Shown: positions 14,989-24,930 of the stretch, piece by piece
How positions within the stretch are numbered: the stretch's first letter is position 1
Layout: every line of letters starts with the position of its first letter
Source: an uncultured delta proteobacterium
Lineage (GTDB): Bacteria > Desulfobacterota > Desulfobulbia > Desulfobulbales > Desulfocapsaceae
Assembly: GCA_903901335.1 (NCBI GenBank)
Contig: CAIUQR010000032.1
Location: 106,495 to 170,494 of the forward strand
Reading direction: 5' to 3'
Length of the DNA: 64,000 nucleotides
Notes under the pieces: model-generated
Databases searched by the model: none
What the model was told of the DNA's origin: nothing
The model's input: only the letters and a program-made list of their open reading frames with translations
Program-made: the position numbers and the translations under genes

Positions 14989-16620
14989 ATGGCTGAAGAA
15001 TATGCTCGGAATGGAACCATTGATGGGACAGAAAACAAACCGATACCGCGGAAAAACCTGCTCACCCTGATCAGAGAATGGCCCTTATCCAGACAGATCG
15101 CAACAGGAGCGGTCGTGGTAATATCCCTTGCTCTCTTCGCGGTCCTGATCATCGCGGCTCGGACAGCCGATTACCAGCTTCTCTATGCCAACCTGAGCGA
15201 AAACGATGCCGCACCGATCGTTAACTGGCTCAAGGCGCAGAGAATTCCTTATCAGCTGAAAAATGAAGGGAAAAACATCTGGATACCGGCAAACCAGCTC
15301 TATGAAACGCGGCTCAATCTTGCCTCCAATGGCCTTCCCAACGGCGGAGGTGTCGGTTTTGAGGTCTTTGACAAACAAAGCTTCGCTCTGACGGATTATG
15401 TCCAGAAGGTCAACTACACCAGGGCCCTGCAAGGAGAACTTGCCCGAACGATTGCCTCGCTTGCCCCGGTTGAAAGTGCCAGGGTTCATCTCGCACTTCC
15501 CGAAAAAAGCCTGTTCAAAAATGAGCAGAAACAGGCAACCGCCTCGGTTATTCTCACCCTTGCCCCGGGCAGGACCCTGGAGAAAAAACAGGTCCAGGGC
15601 ATCATCCATCTCGTCGCCGGATCGGTCGCCGGACTTGAACCGGATAAAATAACCGTGATCGGCTCAAACGGTGTGATTCTTGATTCAGGAAAAACCGACG
15701 ACAAGGATAAACTTCTCTCCGTCGATATGCTCCTCTATCAACAGGAGGTCGAGCATCGCCTGGAAATCCAGGCCCAGGATCTGCTTGATAAGACCATGGG
15801 GAAAGACAAAGCCATGGTCCGGGTCAGTGCGAGTCTTGATTTCGCCAAGGTGGAAAAAACCCAGGAACTTTTTGACCCGGATGATTCTGTGATCAGGAGC
15901 GAACAAGTCAACCAGGAAAACTCCGGCAGCCAGACAACCGGAGGGATTCCGGGTGTCCAGTCAAACCTGCAGGGCAACAGCGGCATCCCCGCAACCACAG
16001 GTGAGGCCCCAACCAGTAAAACCTCGCGAACAACCAATTATGAAATCAGCAAGACCATAAGCAAAACAATCAATCCTATCGGATCCATTACAAAACTCTC
16101 GGTATCCATACTGGTGGCCGATAAAATCACCCCTGCTCAAAACGACCAACCGGCCAAGACGGAGCCCCGGACAGCGGAAGATCTGAAGTCTCTTGAAACA
16201 ATGATTTCAACTGCCCTTGGTCTCAATCCCGCTCGTGGCGATCAAATCAATATCCTTTCCATGCCGTTCACTGAACAACCGGCAGAAAAACTTGCCGCAG
16301 GCGGAGTTGTACCGTCCAATCTGCTCTACCACTATCTCCCTGCGCTCAAGATTGCGCTGATCCCGATCGTGACCCTGCTTCTCTATTTTTTCCTCCTCCG
16401 CCCGATCATCAAGACGATGAAAGGCGAAGTAAAGGAACACTATAAAACCGTCGAACAACTCGAACGGGAACGACTTGCGGCACAAAAAGCTCTGGAAGAA
16501 GAGAAAGAGGAGGAGATTGTCGAAATCGTTGAGGACCACGTGGTAACAATGCGCAAAGAGATTTCTAAGAATCCAGTGCCTTCGGCCTACATTATTAAGA
16601 ATTGGATCAATGAAGGATAG
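14989..16620 (+). CDS. fliF: Flagellar MS-ring protein FliF
   Basis: FliF forms the MS ring in the inner membrane on which the motor and export gate assemble. The 543 residues show a short cytoplasmic N-terminus, the first membrane helix (about 36-57, ATGAVVVISLALFAVLIIA), the periplasmic ring-building domains (LLYANLSENDAAPIV; LNLASNGLPNGGGVGFE; ARVHLALPEKSLF), a linker rich in Gly, Ser and Thr, a second membrane helix near 448-470 and a C-terminal FliG-binding tail (NPVPSAYIIKNWINE). AAAAGGA precedes the ATG. The next gene, fliG, starts 3 bases after the stop. Confidence 0.97.
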   Translation: MAEEYARNGTIDGTENKPIPRKNLLTLIREWPLSRQIATGAVVVISLALFAVLIIAARTADYQLLYANLSENDAAPIVNWLKAQRIPYQLKNEGKNIWIPANQLYETRLNLASNGLPNGGGVGFEVFDKQSFALTDYVQKVNYTRALQGELARTIASLAPVESARVHLALPEKSLFKNEQKQATASVILTLAPGRTLEKKQVQGIIHLVAGSVAGLEPDKITVIGSNGVILDSGKTDDKDKLLSVDMLLYQQEVEHRLEIQAQDLLDKTMGKDKAMVRVSASLDFAKVEKTQELFDPDDSVIRSEQVNQENSGSQTTGGIPGVQSNLQGNSGIPATTGEAPTSKTSRTTNYEISKTISKTINPIGSITKLSVSILVADKITPAQNDQPAKTEPRTAEDLKSLETMISTALGLNPARGDQINILSMPFTEQPAEKLAAGGVVPSNLLYHYLPALKIALIPIVTLLLYFFLLRPIIKTMKGEVKEHYKTVEQLERERLAAQKALEEEKEEEIVEIVEDHVVTMRKEISKNPVPSAYIIKNWINEG

Positions 16621-16623
16621 GAT

Positions 16624-17628
16624 ATGGGGATAGATACGCTTACCGGGCTGAATAAGGCCGCTGTTTTTCTCATCTGCATGGGTGAAGAAGTTACAGCCAA
16701 GATATTCAAGGAGCTCTCCGACAGCGAGGTCAGGCAGGTTACGCGGACAATGGCAAATATTGATCATATCCCGAACTATATCAAACAGAAGGTCTTTGAA
16801 AATTATAACGAGTCGCAGACGCAATTCGCCGGCTTGTTCGTCAAAGGAGGCGAATTCGCCAAGAAGGCTATTGCTGCCACGGATGAAGGCTCGCGGACCC
16901 ACGATCTTATGGAGCAGTTCATCTCCGGCACTGAATCACGTCCGCTGGAAACCATTGCCCTGATGCAGGCACGGATGGTCGCCAGCTTGCTGGAGAAGGA
17001 ACATCCTCAGACCGTGGCTCTCGTTCTCTCGACCCAGCATGTTGAACATGCAGGTGAAATCCTTTCCTGTCTCCCCGAAGAAATCCGGGCGGATGTTGTC
17101 TATCGTATAGCGAAAATCGAAAAAGTATCCGCCGAGGTCATCAACCGAATAGAGGACGCCCTCCATCGTGAGATTGGACTGGTGGCAGGAAAAGAGCAGA
17201 AACAACTCGGTGGTATCGATAAGGTGGTCGATCTTCTCGGCCACCTGGAGAACAATCTCGACACGGAAATCCTGGAAGCCATCGAGGAATCCGATGCGGA
17301 GATGGCTGAAGAAATCCGCAAGAGAATGTTCACCTTTGAAAATCTGATCGCCCTTGACGGACGTTCTCTGCAGATGATACTGCGCGAGGTGAACAACGAT
17401 TCCCTGACCATGGCCCTGAAGACGGCCTCGGAAGAGATGAAGGAAAAGATCTACGCCAATATGTCGGCACGGGCTGCCGATATGATCAAGGATGATCTTG
17501 ACGCGATGGGTCCGGTCCGGCTCTCCGAGGTTGAGGCAATGCAGCAGTCGATCGTAAAAATCGCGATGAAACTGGAAGAAGAAGGAAAACTGGTGCTCGG
17601 AACCGGAGGCGGAGATGAGCTCGTCTAA
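16624..17628 (+). CDS. fliG: Flagellar motor switch protein FliG
   Basis: FliG is the rotor protein that meets the stator and transmits CheY-driven switching. The 334 residues contain the N-terminal FliF-binding domain (LNKAAVFLICMGEE), the middle domain with the EHPQTVALVLS signature and the C-terminal torque domain. That domain has the charged helix including FENLIALDGRSLQMILREV and MSARAADMIKDDLDAMGPVRL. It overlaps fliH by 14 bases, indicating coupled translation. Length and motifs are typical. Confidence 0.97.
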   Translation: MGIDTLTGLNKAAVFLICMGEEVTAKIFKELSDSEVRQVTRTMANIDHIPNYIKQKVFENYNESQTQFAGLFVKGGEFAKKAIAATDEGSRTHDLMEQFISGTESRPLETIALMQARMVASLLEKEHPQTVALVLSTQHVEHAGEILSCLPEEIRADVVYRIAKIEKVSAEVINRIEDALHREIGLVAGKEQKQLGGIDKVVDLLGHLENNLDTEILEAIEESDAEMAEEIRKRMFTFENLIALDGRSLQMILREVNNDSLTMALKTASEEMKEKIYANMSARAADMIKDDLDAMGPVRLSEVEAMQQSIVKIAMKLEEEGKLVLGTGGGDELV

Positions 17629-18430
17629 GGTTTACAAAAAGCCCGGTTCATTTATCCCTGAAAAAATCATCTCCACGAAAAATGAGCTGCCAGGATGGAA
17701 ATCGGTGACGATTCCGGCTGAAAATACGGATGATGTTTCTTCTGTCGGCAGCACATTCAAACGCCGTCATCCTGCGGAAAAACATTTCGTTTCCGGAACA
17801 GACACCAATAAGCATCCGGAATCGGTCTACAAATCTAATTTTCCCACTCCAGAAGCAAGCCTGAATGCAGGAGATGAGCCCGGCATGTCCGATCCGGAGA
17901 ATGATCTCTCTATCTCACCCGTATTAAAACCGCCGGATCTTGAAAAGCTTCGGGAAGAGGCCTACAACCAGGGCCTGAGTGACGGTTTAAAAATAGCGGA
18001 AGAGGATTTCGGCTCAAGCGCCAAGGCCCTTGTCATGGCCTGCGAACAGGTCAATACTCTCCGGGAAACCGTCCTGAATAACAGTATGGCCGAAATGGAG
18101 AACCTTGTTCTGGTCATAGCGGCAAAGATCATCCGTCACTCCGTCACCGAGCAGGATAGGACCATTGTCGACACTGTTGCTGATGCTATACGTCAGGCGG
18201 TCAAGTCGGATGAGCTGGTCATTGAAGTTAACCCTGCCGATTTAGCTGTAATAAAGGCCAAATCAAAAGATTTTATCGACGCGATCAGCGGCCTCGAGAA
18301 TATTGTCGTCCAAGGTAATCCTGCCATCGAACAGGGAGGATGCAGTATTGATTCCAGTACCAGTATGGTTGACGCCACCATAGCCGGCCAGCTGCGAATC
18401 ATTGAGGAGAAGATCAAAGGAAAGACCTGA
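17615..18430 (+). CDS. fliH: Flagellar assembly protein FliH
   Basis: FliH is the stator-like regulator of the export ATPase FliI. The 271-residue protein has a long, low-complexity N-terminus of about 110 residues, then a helical region (REEAYNQGLSDGLKIAEED) and the conserved C-terminal domain (VLVIAAKIIRHSVTEQD, ISGLENIVVQGNPAIEQGGC). The start at 17615 lies inside fliG. Downstream, fliI begins after 58 bases. The family is divergent; the assignment rests on the C-terminal domain and position between fliG and fliI. Confidence 0.92.
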   Translation: MSSSKVYKKPGSFIPEKIISTKNELPGWKSVTIPAENTDDVSSVGSTFKRRHPAEKHFVSGTDTNKHPESVYKSNFPTPEASLNAGDEPGMSDPENDLSISPVLKPPDLEKLREEAYNQGLSDGLKIAEEDFGSSAKALVMACEQVNTLRETVLNNSMAEMENLVLVIAAKIIRHSVTEQDRTIVDTVADAIRQAVKSDELVIEVNPADLAVIKAKSKDFIDAISGLENIVVQGNPAIEQGGCSIDSSTSMVDATIAGQLRIIEEKIKGKT

Positions 18431-18488
18431 CGCTCCCTAATGCCTTGACGAATTTTTATGTAACCGGCCCCGGCCTTAAAGAATTATT

Positions 18489-19841
18489 ATGTCTCTTGAT
18501 CCAGTATCCATAGAAGACTGTAGAATTATCAGTGTCTCCGGTAAAGTGACCCGGATTATCGGGCTCGTTGTGGAGGGATATTGTCCGAACTCCTCGATCG
18601 GCACGCTCTGCCGGATCACACCCTTGAACAATAGCCCGCCTGTGTACGCCGAGGTTGTCGGTTTTCAGAATTCCAAGGCACTGCTGATGCCGCTTGGCGA
18701 TCTGCGCGGCCTCGGACCGGGAAGCCTGATCCATGTGATCAAAGACAGTGCAACCATCAAGGTCGGCAACAATCTGCTTGGCCGGGTTATCGATGCGATG
18801 GAGATCCCGCACGACGGACTCCCCGCCCCTTTCCTGACTGAAGAAAAACAGCTCTACTCCCATCCGCCGGGACCTATGCAGCGGAAAAACATCACCGAAG
18901 CGCTGGATCTCGGCATCAGGGCCATCAATGGTCTGATCACCTGCGGCACCGGCCAGCGCATGGGCATCATGGCCGGTTCAGGTATCGGCAAGAGTGTGCT
19001 TCTCGGGATGATGGCCAGATATGCCCGTGCCGACATCAACGTCATCGCCCTGATCGGTGAACGTGGACGGGAGGTCCGCGAATTTATTGAACGCGATCTG
19101 GGCAAGGAAGGCCTGGCCCGTTCCGTCATCGTGGTAGTCACATCAGACCAGTCGCCCCTGCTGCGGATGCGCGGTGCCTTTGTCGCCACTGCCATCGCCG
19201 AATATTTTTGCGCAGAGGGGAAAAACGTCCTTTTAATGATGGATTCCGTGACCCGTTTTGCCATGGCCATGCGCGAGATCGGCCTGGCTATAGGAGAACC
19301 TCCGACTACCAAGGGATACACCCCTTCCGTATTTGCAACCCTGCCGAAACTCCTGGAGCGTGCCGGCAGTTTCCGTGACCAGGGATCGATTACCGGGCTT
19401 TACACCGTCCTCGTCGACGGTGACGATATGACCGAACCCATTGCCGACGCCGTCCGCTCCATACTGGACGGGCATATTGTCCTGTCCCGCGATATCGCCG
19501 CCAGAAATCATTATCCGGCCATTGATATCCTGAACTCAACAAGCCGGGTCATGCGCGACATTATCTCTTCCAGGCATCTCGAACTTGCCGGACGCGCCCG
19601 AAATGTCCTTGCCGCTTACTCGGAAGCGGAAGATCTGATCAACATAGGCGCCTACGTAAAAGGATCAAATCCTCGTATCGATTTTGCCATCAGTAAGATT
19701 GATGCAATCAATGAATTTCTCCGTCAGAATTTTGATGAATCAACCTCTCTGAAGCAGACGAAAGAGGAACTCGGGTTTCTCCTGAATGAACGAAAGGATG
19801 TCGACACACCGGCCAAAAATCGTCGTGCCGGTGACCAGTAG
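18489..19841 (+). CDS. fliI: Flagellum-specific ATPase FliI
   Basis: Hexameric ATPase of the flagellar type III export apparatus, related to F1-beta. The 450 residues show Walker A GSGIGKSV (near 162-169, with Ile and Val in place of the more common Val and Ser/Thr), Walker B NVLLMMDSVTRFAMA, and the GERGREVREF and GSITGLYTVLVDGDD motifs specific to flagellar and type III ATPases. The C-terminal segment includes NIGAYVKGSNPRID, usual for FliI. It is followed by fliJ after 41 bases. Confidence 0.97.
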   Translation: MSLDPVSIEDCRIISVSGKVTRIIGLVVEGYCPNSSIGTLCRITPLNNSPPVYAEVVGFQNSKALLMPLGDLRGLGPGSLIHVIKDSATIKVGNNLLGRVIDAMEIPHDGLPAPFLTEEKQLYSHPPGPMQRKNITEALDLGIRAINGLITCGTGQRMGIMAGSGIGKSVLLGMMARYARADINVIALIGERGREVREFIERDLGKEGLARSVIVVVTSDQSPLLRMRGAFVATAIAEYFCAEGKNVLLMMDSVTRFAMAMREIGLAIGEPPTTKGYTPSVFATLPKLLERAGSFRDQGSITGLYTVLVDGDDMTEPIADAVRSILDGHIVLSRDIAARNHYPAIDILNSTSRVMRDIISSRHLELAGRARNVLAAYSEAEDLINIGAYVKGSNPRIDFAISKIDAINEFLRQNFDESTSLKQTKEELGFLLNERKDVDTPAKNRRAGDQ

Positions 19842-19882
19842 TCGTGCATCAGCACCAGTTTTTTCTTACCTGACGTCCCATA

Positions 19883-20314
19883 ATGAAACCATTTTCTCTC
19901 GATACGGTCCTGAACTACCGGGTTCAGCTTGAAAAAATAGCCAAGAACCGACTGCATGCAGCCGAAAAAAAACGAGCAGAGACTCTCCTGCAACTGCAGC
20001 AGAAGGAGGCCCTCTTCAACATACTGGTGGGAGATCTTGCCAGGCTCCAGTCTCAAGGCATGGATGTTGTTGAAATGATACGCTATGAAGAGAGAATCAA
20101 CGTCGAGAAAAACGAACTCGACCTGCTCAAGAACACGCTTGTCGAAAGGGAAGAGACGGTTCTGCGCGAGCGGGAGAATACCATAACAAAAAGCAAAGAA
20201 CGAAAGGTTATGGAAAAGCTGAAAGAGAAACAAAACGCCGCCTGGCAGCACTACCTCAATAAAAAAGAAGCTGCCCTGCTCGATGAGATTGCTGTTATTT
20301 TCCATGAGAGATAA
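19883..20314 (+). CDS. fliJ: Flagellar export protein FliJ
   Basis: FliJ is a small coiled-coil protein that inserts in the FliI ring, like the gamma subunit of F1. The 143 residues are almost wholly helical and charged, beginning with the family pattern FSLDTVLNYRVQLEKIAKNRL and ending with LKEKQNAAWQHYLNKKEA. The sequence is weakly conserved; identity comes from this pattern, length, and position immediately after fliI. The next gene starts 46 bases later. Confidence 0.9.
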   Translation: MKPFSLDTVLNYRVQLEKIAKNRLHAAEKKRAETLLQLQQKEALFNILVGDLARLQSQGMDVVEMIRYEERINVEKNELDLLKNTLVEREETVLRERENTITKSKERKVMEKLKEKQNAAWQHYLNKKEAALLDEIAVIFHER

Positions 20315-20360
20315 TCATATTATACCAATAACCTATCAATACTTTTAAGGGAATATTTCA

Positions 20361-20900
20361 ATGAAAAATCCGTCCTCGGTTGTACTGTTTTTTTTCCTTT
20401 TCATGACTGCAATCCTTTTTTCATATCACCTGTGTCCTGCTGAAGAGGCTCTCCCTGCCGCGACAAAGCCCCCTTCCTCCTTCTCGTCGGTGGAAGAACG
20501 CCGGCTCCTGACGAAAATGCAGGAGGCGCAGGCAAACGCCACCGAAGAACAGAAAGGCCTGCCGATGAGAGAAAAGGAGCTAAAGACATTGACTGAAGAG
20601 GTCGATAAGAAACTTGGAGAAATCAACCAGAAGCTGGAAGAACTCCAGGCGATGCAGAAAAACATCAAAGTTCTGCTGACCCAGAAGGATGCTGAAGAAC
20701 TGAAACGCACCAAAGAATTGGCTAAAATTTATGAAAAAATGGCTCCTGACAAGGCAGCATTCGCCCTCGCCAATATGGACGAAAGGCTGGCAACTAACCT
20801 TCTGGCAAATATGAAGGCGAAATCAGCTGCAAAGATTTTGAATATTCTCGACAGAAAGAAAACCTCGGAACTCAGCACAACATTTTCAACTGTTAAGTGA
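20361..20900 (+). CDS. MotE-like periplasmic protein (MgtE N-terminal type)
   Basis: A 179-residue exported protein: a signal peptide or anchor (about 5-27), a coiled coil (about 45-115) and a C-terminal domain matching the intracellular-type MgtE_N/MotE pattern (LAKIYEKMAPDKAAFALANMD, then LATNLLANMKAKSAAKILNIL, each under 22 residues). MotE proteins in other bacteria chaperone the stator protein MotC or assist motor assembly. In this lineage a gene of this kind is usual between fliJ and fliK. The stop overlaps the following fliK start by 3 bases when the GTG start is used. Its precise role here is not known. Confidence 0.82.
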   Translation: MKNPSSVVLFFFLFMTAILFSYHLCPAEEALPAATKPPSSFSSVEERRLLTKMQEAQANATEEQKGLPMREKELKTLTEEVDKKLGEINQKLEELQAMQKNIKVLLTQKDAEELKRTKELAKIYEKMAPDKAAFALANMDERLATNLLANMKAKSAAKILNILDRKKTSELSTTFSTVK

Positions 20901-22663
20901 CAATAAAAATTATGGAAGCCATCGTCGTCATTCCCGCACCTTCACTGACTCCTGCTCCAGGCGGACAGCATCAGACAAACCGCACCGGCGGCGATCAATC
21001 ATTTGCACCATCCCTTTCACATGCCATTGCCGGCCGGAACAAAAACGATGGTCACAGTTCTGAAAAGCCTGCCGCGAAAACCACACCGACTCGTCCGGAA
21101 GAAAAACCGGAAGAAAAAAATCCGACAGGATCCGATCAGCCCGAAAAAGTAACCACCAGGTCAGACCGGCACGAAAAACCGTCATCTTCCCCGGAGGATC
21201 CCCTGACGGAAAAACCAGCAGCAGATACATCATCCGAAATCGTTACAGATTCTGAAGCGGTCGGCACGGACAAGGTAGCGGATCCCACTGTCATATTTGC
21301 CGGGGGGTTACAGGGATTCTTATTCAGTCTCAAAAACGATACTCCTGTATCCGATATGCCGAAAACAATCCCGGCTCTGCCGGATAGTCTCCTTTCAGGG
21401 CAACAAGATGGCCGGAATATTCTCCAGAACCTTACAAATTTCAAGAAGGATGCCTTGACCTTCGAGCAATCCAAGAATCCCCTCCCGTCGGATACAACCT
21501 CCCCAAAGATCCTTGACGCACTGCCCGGCGCGCTTCCGATGGTAAAACAGGATGGTTTGAATATCCTGCACGACACCTATGGACTGCAACCAAATAGCCA
21601 GTATACGGATGCCGGGAATATACTCAAAGACCAGTCAGGCGCTTTCCCAAACACCGGCAAAGACCTCATGCAGACCGGAGCAGGCACGGAACATGATACT
21701 TTGATCGCCCAGCAACTCCAGAAAATCCTGTCAGCCAATGGGGCGGATATGTCCACCATTAACCAAAAACCTGCCCTGCAGAATCAGGCCTCCGGCCTGG
21801 ACACCCTTTCCGGTCCGCTCTTCACCATCACCGACACGTCAACTCAATCAGCTCAGCAAGCGACCGCAATTCCCGGTGTTGCCACTGCAACGGTAATCAC
21901 CGCTCTCTCCAAAGGACCGCTTCCAGGTGATAAAATCACGGAAAATTCCCCATCCAGACTCGAGGATAATCATCCAGGCATTCTGACAAAGCCTGAAACA
22001 CACGACCAGAAAGACACATTAAAATCCCCGGGAAAGGATGCCTTGCTTCAAGACACAGCCGATCACCGACAGACGACCCTTGTCACTTTGACATCATCAC
22101 CGGATACTGCCGGGAGCAGTCCACAGGCAGGACAATTTTCATTCGGAAGCGCACTGACCCAGAGTCTGCAGACAGGACAACATGCAACCGGGACATCCGG
22201 GACGAATGCCCTTCCCTTGTGGACGCCGTCTCAGGAGAACGGACTTGTGAATCAGGTTATGCAAAATTTTCAGCTTAATTCCAACTCACCATCATCAAAG
22301 CTGGTTTTGAAGCTCCATCCGGAAGAGCTTGGTGAGCTGAAAATTGACATCCAGATGAAGGATGGGGCTATTAAAGCGAATATTTTCACCCATTCCGAAC
22401 AGGTTCAGCAGGTGTTGGAAAAATATATCCCGAAGCTCAGATCATTCATGGAACAGCAGGGACTCACGGTCGATGAGATTCTTGTGACCAATACATCCGA
22501 TAACGTCGATGGGCACAATCTGTTTCAGGAAGATTTCGCCAATAATCATGATTTTTCACAGCCCGGAAAATCCACCAGATCGGCCTCATTTGCCGATCTC
22601 ACCTTTGAAAAGGCATTTTCTAAAACAACCGACGCCATTTCCGGAGTCAACGTGACAGTGTAG
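20897..22663 (+). CDS. fliK: Flagellar hook-length control protein FliK
   Basis: FliK measures hook length and switches export specificity. The 588-residue product has a long disordered region (about 1-450), rich in Thr, Pro, Ser, Asp and Gln, as in other FliK proteins. The conserved C-terminal domain contains LVLKLHPEELGELKIDIQMKD, AIKANIFTHSEQVQQVLEKY and LRSFMEQQGLTVDEILVT. The GTG at 20897 overlaps the previous stop; the ATG at 20912 is a plausible alternative. The large Pro/Thr linker fits a ruler function. flgD follows 9 bases later. Confidence 0.93.
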   Translation: MTIKIMEAIVVIPAPSLTPAPGGQHQTNRTGGDQSFAPSLSHAIAGRNKNDGHSSEKPAAKTTPTRPEEKPEEKNPTGSDQPEKVTTRSDRHEKPSSSPEDPLTEKPAADTSSEIVTDSEAVGTDKVADPTVIFAGGLQGFLFSLKNDTPVSDMPKTIPALPDSLLSGQQDGRNILQNLTNFKKDALTFEQSKNPLPSDTTSPKILDALPGALPMVKQDGLNILHDTYGLQPNSQYTDAGNILKDQSGAFPNTGKDLMQTGAGTEHDTLIAQQLQKILSANGADMSTINQKPALQNQASGLDTLSGPLFTITDTSTQSAQQATAIPGVATATVITALSKGPLPGDKITENSPSRLEDNHPGILTKPETHDQKDTLKSPGKDALLQDTADHRQTTLVTLTSSPDTAGSSPQAGQFSFGSALTQSLQTGQHATGTSGTNALPLWTPSQENGLVNQVMQNFQLNSNSPSSKLVLKLHPEELGELKIDIQMKDGAIKANIFTHSEQVQQVLEKYIPKLRSFMEQQGLTVDEILVTNTSDNVDGHNLFQEDFANNHDFSQPGKSTRSASFADLTFEKAFSKTTDAISGVNVTV

Positions 22664-22672
22664 GAGAAAAAT

Positions 22673-23383
22673 ATGACCACCTCTCAGAGTATTACCAATT
22701 CATCAATAGCTACCTCTACAGCAAAAAGTGCTGCAACATCAAGTTCAACAAGTTCCAGCACATCCTCAAGCAATACTGTCATGGGCAAGGCGGATTTTTT
22801 GAAGCTCCTCGTCACCCAGCTCAAGAATCAAGATCCTCTGAGCCCCGACAATCCGACAGAATTCACTGCCCAGCTTGCCCAGTTCAGTTCACTGGAACAA
22901 TTGACCAACCTCAACAGCAGCATGGACAACATGGTGACCGCCACCAATAACTCAACGAAGATTTCTGCCCTGGATATGATCGGCAAAGATGTCACCTTCA
23001 CGGGCAGCAAGTTCTCATATAGTAACGAGCCCGTACAACTGGGATACACACTTGATGGGGCCGCTTCACAGGTACAACTTCTCATCCAGGACAGCAATGG
23101 CCAACCAGTACAAACCATTGACGGCAAAGATTTAACCAAAGGAAATCATAGTGTTATTTGGGACGGTAAAAATCTTAACGGTGATAAAGTACCATCCGGC
23201 ACATATAAAGTCATTATCCAGGCAAAGGGTATAGACAGTACAGGTGTTGCGGCATCGCCGTTTATCAGATCCCAGGTCACCGGCGTTGACCTTAGCGGTG
23301 TGGGGACGGCCCTTCTCAACACCAAGGCCGGAGATATTGATTTTAGTAAAATTCTCGGAGCATTTCCGTCAAGCGGTTCTTAA
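22673..23383 (+). CDS. flgD: Flagellar hook assembly protein FlgD
   Basis: FlgD caps the growing hook. The 236 residues begin with a Ser/Thr-rich segment (about 1-45), followed by the FlgD signature MGKADFLKLLVTQLKNQDPL and NPTEFTAQLAQFSSLEQL, then a beta-sandwich (about 100-220) with the Ig-like GTYKVIIQAKG strand. A GGAGAAAA ribosome site precedes the ATG. The hook gene flgE follows after a 187-base gap in which no gene is seen. Confidence 0.96.
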   Translation: MTTSQSITNSSIATSTAKSAATSSSTSSSTSSSNTVMGKADFLKLLVTQLKNQDPLSPDNPTEFTAQLAQFSSLEQLTNLNSSMDNMVTATNNSTKISALDMIGKDVTFTGSKFSYSNEPVQLGYTLDGAASQVQLLIQDSNGQPVQTIDGKDLTKGNHSVIWDGKNLNGDKVPSGTYKVIIQAKGIDSTGVAASPFIRSQVTGVDLSGVGTALLNTKAGDIDFSKILGAFPSSGS

Positions 23384-23570
23384 AATTCCCCTGTGAATGT
23401 TACTGCAGGCGGAAAGGGACGATCCACTTCACTGATATCCACACAAGTTGGCCGAACTGAGACCATGATAAGTGTTCGAGCAAAAGAGAGTGGACACGGC
23501 ACTGTAAGGATGTATTAACAGAGCGAAAGCTGTTTTTAAAACACTGGCGCGCAACAAGAGGAGAACAACC

Positions 23571-24857
23571 ATGGGTATTTCAAGTGCATTGTACAGCGGG
23601 GTCAGTGGCCTTAATACAGATTCACAAGCCATGACTGTCATCGGCAACAATCTGGCAAACACCAGCACCGTCGGTTTCAAAGGGGCGCGCACGGTCTTTT
23701 CCGACCTGCTCTCAAGCACCATCTACGGATCGGGTGGGGCATCCCAGGTCGGGCGAGGTGTCGGAATGTCCAAGGTCGATAATGTCTTCAATCAGGGAAC
23801 TTTCCAGTCAACAGATTCAAATCTCGATTGTGCCATCGAGGGTACCGGCTTATTCTTACTGAAAAAAACAGGGGATGATACAACCTATTATTCCAGAGCC
23901 GGTGCATTCCGCTTCGATGAAAGCGGTTATCTGATTAACCCGGAAGGTCTGAGAGTGCAAGGGAAGCCATATGACACCAGCGGCAATCTGATCGCAGGCG
24001 ATCCAAAGGATATCCAGGTTGTCTCCGCAGGACTGGAGCCTGCCAACGTCACTACGACAATGACTTTAAATACGAATCTGGATGCCAGTGCCAAGGAAAT
24101 ACCAGTAGCCACCGCCTTTGATTATACCAATACAACCACTTTTAATTATTCATCTTCCACCCAAGTGTATGATACTTTGGGAAATCAACATCTCGTTACC
24201 CTCTATTTCAGAAAACAGGATGAACTCGGTGGCGGCACCGCAAACAGTTGGAATTGGTACTGGAGCGCTGCAAATGCTGCAGGAACTGCTCTCGGCCAAG
24301 GCGGCAATCCGAATACCATTGCCGGCTCCTTTACCTTCCTCCCCGATGGAACACTGGCGGCCCCCGCTACCGGAACCATTGCATCTGGAGACCTTAACTG
24401 GGCAAACGGTTCGACTCCAACCGCCATCGGCCTTACCTTCGATACCACCCAATTCAAGAGTGATTCGGTAGTTATCTCTCAGTCACAAAACGGCTACGGG
24501 GCAGGAAATCTGACCGGCGTGACGATTGATAATGCCGGGGCGGTAACCGCCGCCTACTCAAATGGAGTCCAGAAAAAGATATCCAGCCTTGTCCTCGGTA
24601 AATTCAACAGCCCAAACGGCCTTGAACTGGTGGGCAGCAATTTGTTTAAGGCAACCGACAGTTCCGGCACTCCCCGCGTCGGTCTTCCCGGCCCTGAACT
24701 GGGCAAGGTTTTCACTAATTCCCTTGAACAGTCGAATGTTGACATGGGAGGGCAATTCGTCGAGATGATCACGGTCCAGCGCGCCTTTCAGGCCAACTCA
24801 AAGATCATCACCACCGTCGATGATCTTTTAAATGAAGTTATCCAAATGAAACGGTAA
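23571..24857 (+). CDS. flgE: Flagellar hook protein FlgE
   Basis: Structural subunit of the hook. The 428-residue sequence carries the rod/hook N-terminal motif (YSGVSGLNTDSQAMTVIGNN, LANTSTVGFKG), the variable middle domains with many Asn, Thr and Gly, and the C-terminal helix (SNVDMGGQFVEMITVQRAFQ). GAGGAG precedes the ATG. A rho-independent terminator follows the stop, so this gene ends a transcription unit. Confidence 0.96.
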   Translation: MGISSALYSGVSGLNTDSQAMTVIGNNLANTSTVGFKGARTVFSDLLSSTIYGSGGASQVGRGVGMSKVDNVFNQGTFQSTDSNLDCAIEGTGLFLLKKTGDDTTYYSRAGAFRFDESGYLINPEGLRVQGKPYDTSGNLIAGDPKDIQVVSAGLEPANVTTTMTLNTNLDASAKEIPVATAFDYTNTTTFNYSSSTQVYDTLGNQHLVTLYFRKQDELGGGTANSWNWYWSAANAAGTALGQGGNPNTIAGSFTFLPDGTLAAPATGTIASGDLNWANGSTPTAIGLTFDTTQFKSDSVVISQSQNGYGAGNLTGVTIDNAGAVTAAYSNGVQKKISSLVLGKFNSPNGLELVGSNLFKATDSSGTPRVGLPGPELGKVFTNSLEQSNVDMGGQFVEMITVQRAFQANSKIITTVDDLLNEVIQMKR

Positions 24858-24884
24858 CGAGTCATAAATTTGACTTATTTCTCT

Positions 24885-24930
24885 AAGGGTGTTGTCGATG
24901 CCATCTGTTTGACGACACCCTTTTCTTATT
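24885..24930 (+). terminator. Rho-independent terminator after flgE
   Basis: A 12-base-pair stem: AAGGGTGTTGTC at 24885-24896 pairs with GACGACACCCTT at 24911-24922, with one G-U pair. The loop is 14 bases and TTCTTATT follows. It lies 28 bases after the flgE stop and separates the flgB-flgE unit from fliL onward. Confidence 0.82.

Noticed and set aside
23384..23570. Possible small gene between flgD and flgE
   Set aside because: No frame of useful length with a start and ribosome site; treated as untranslated leader.
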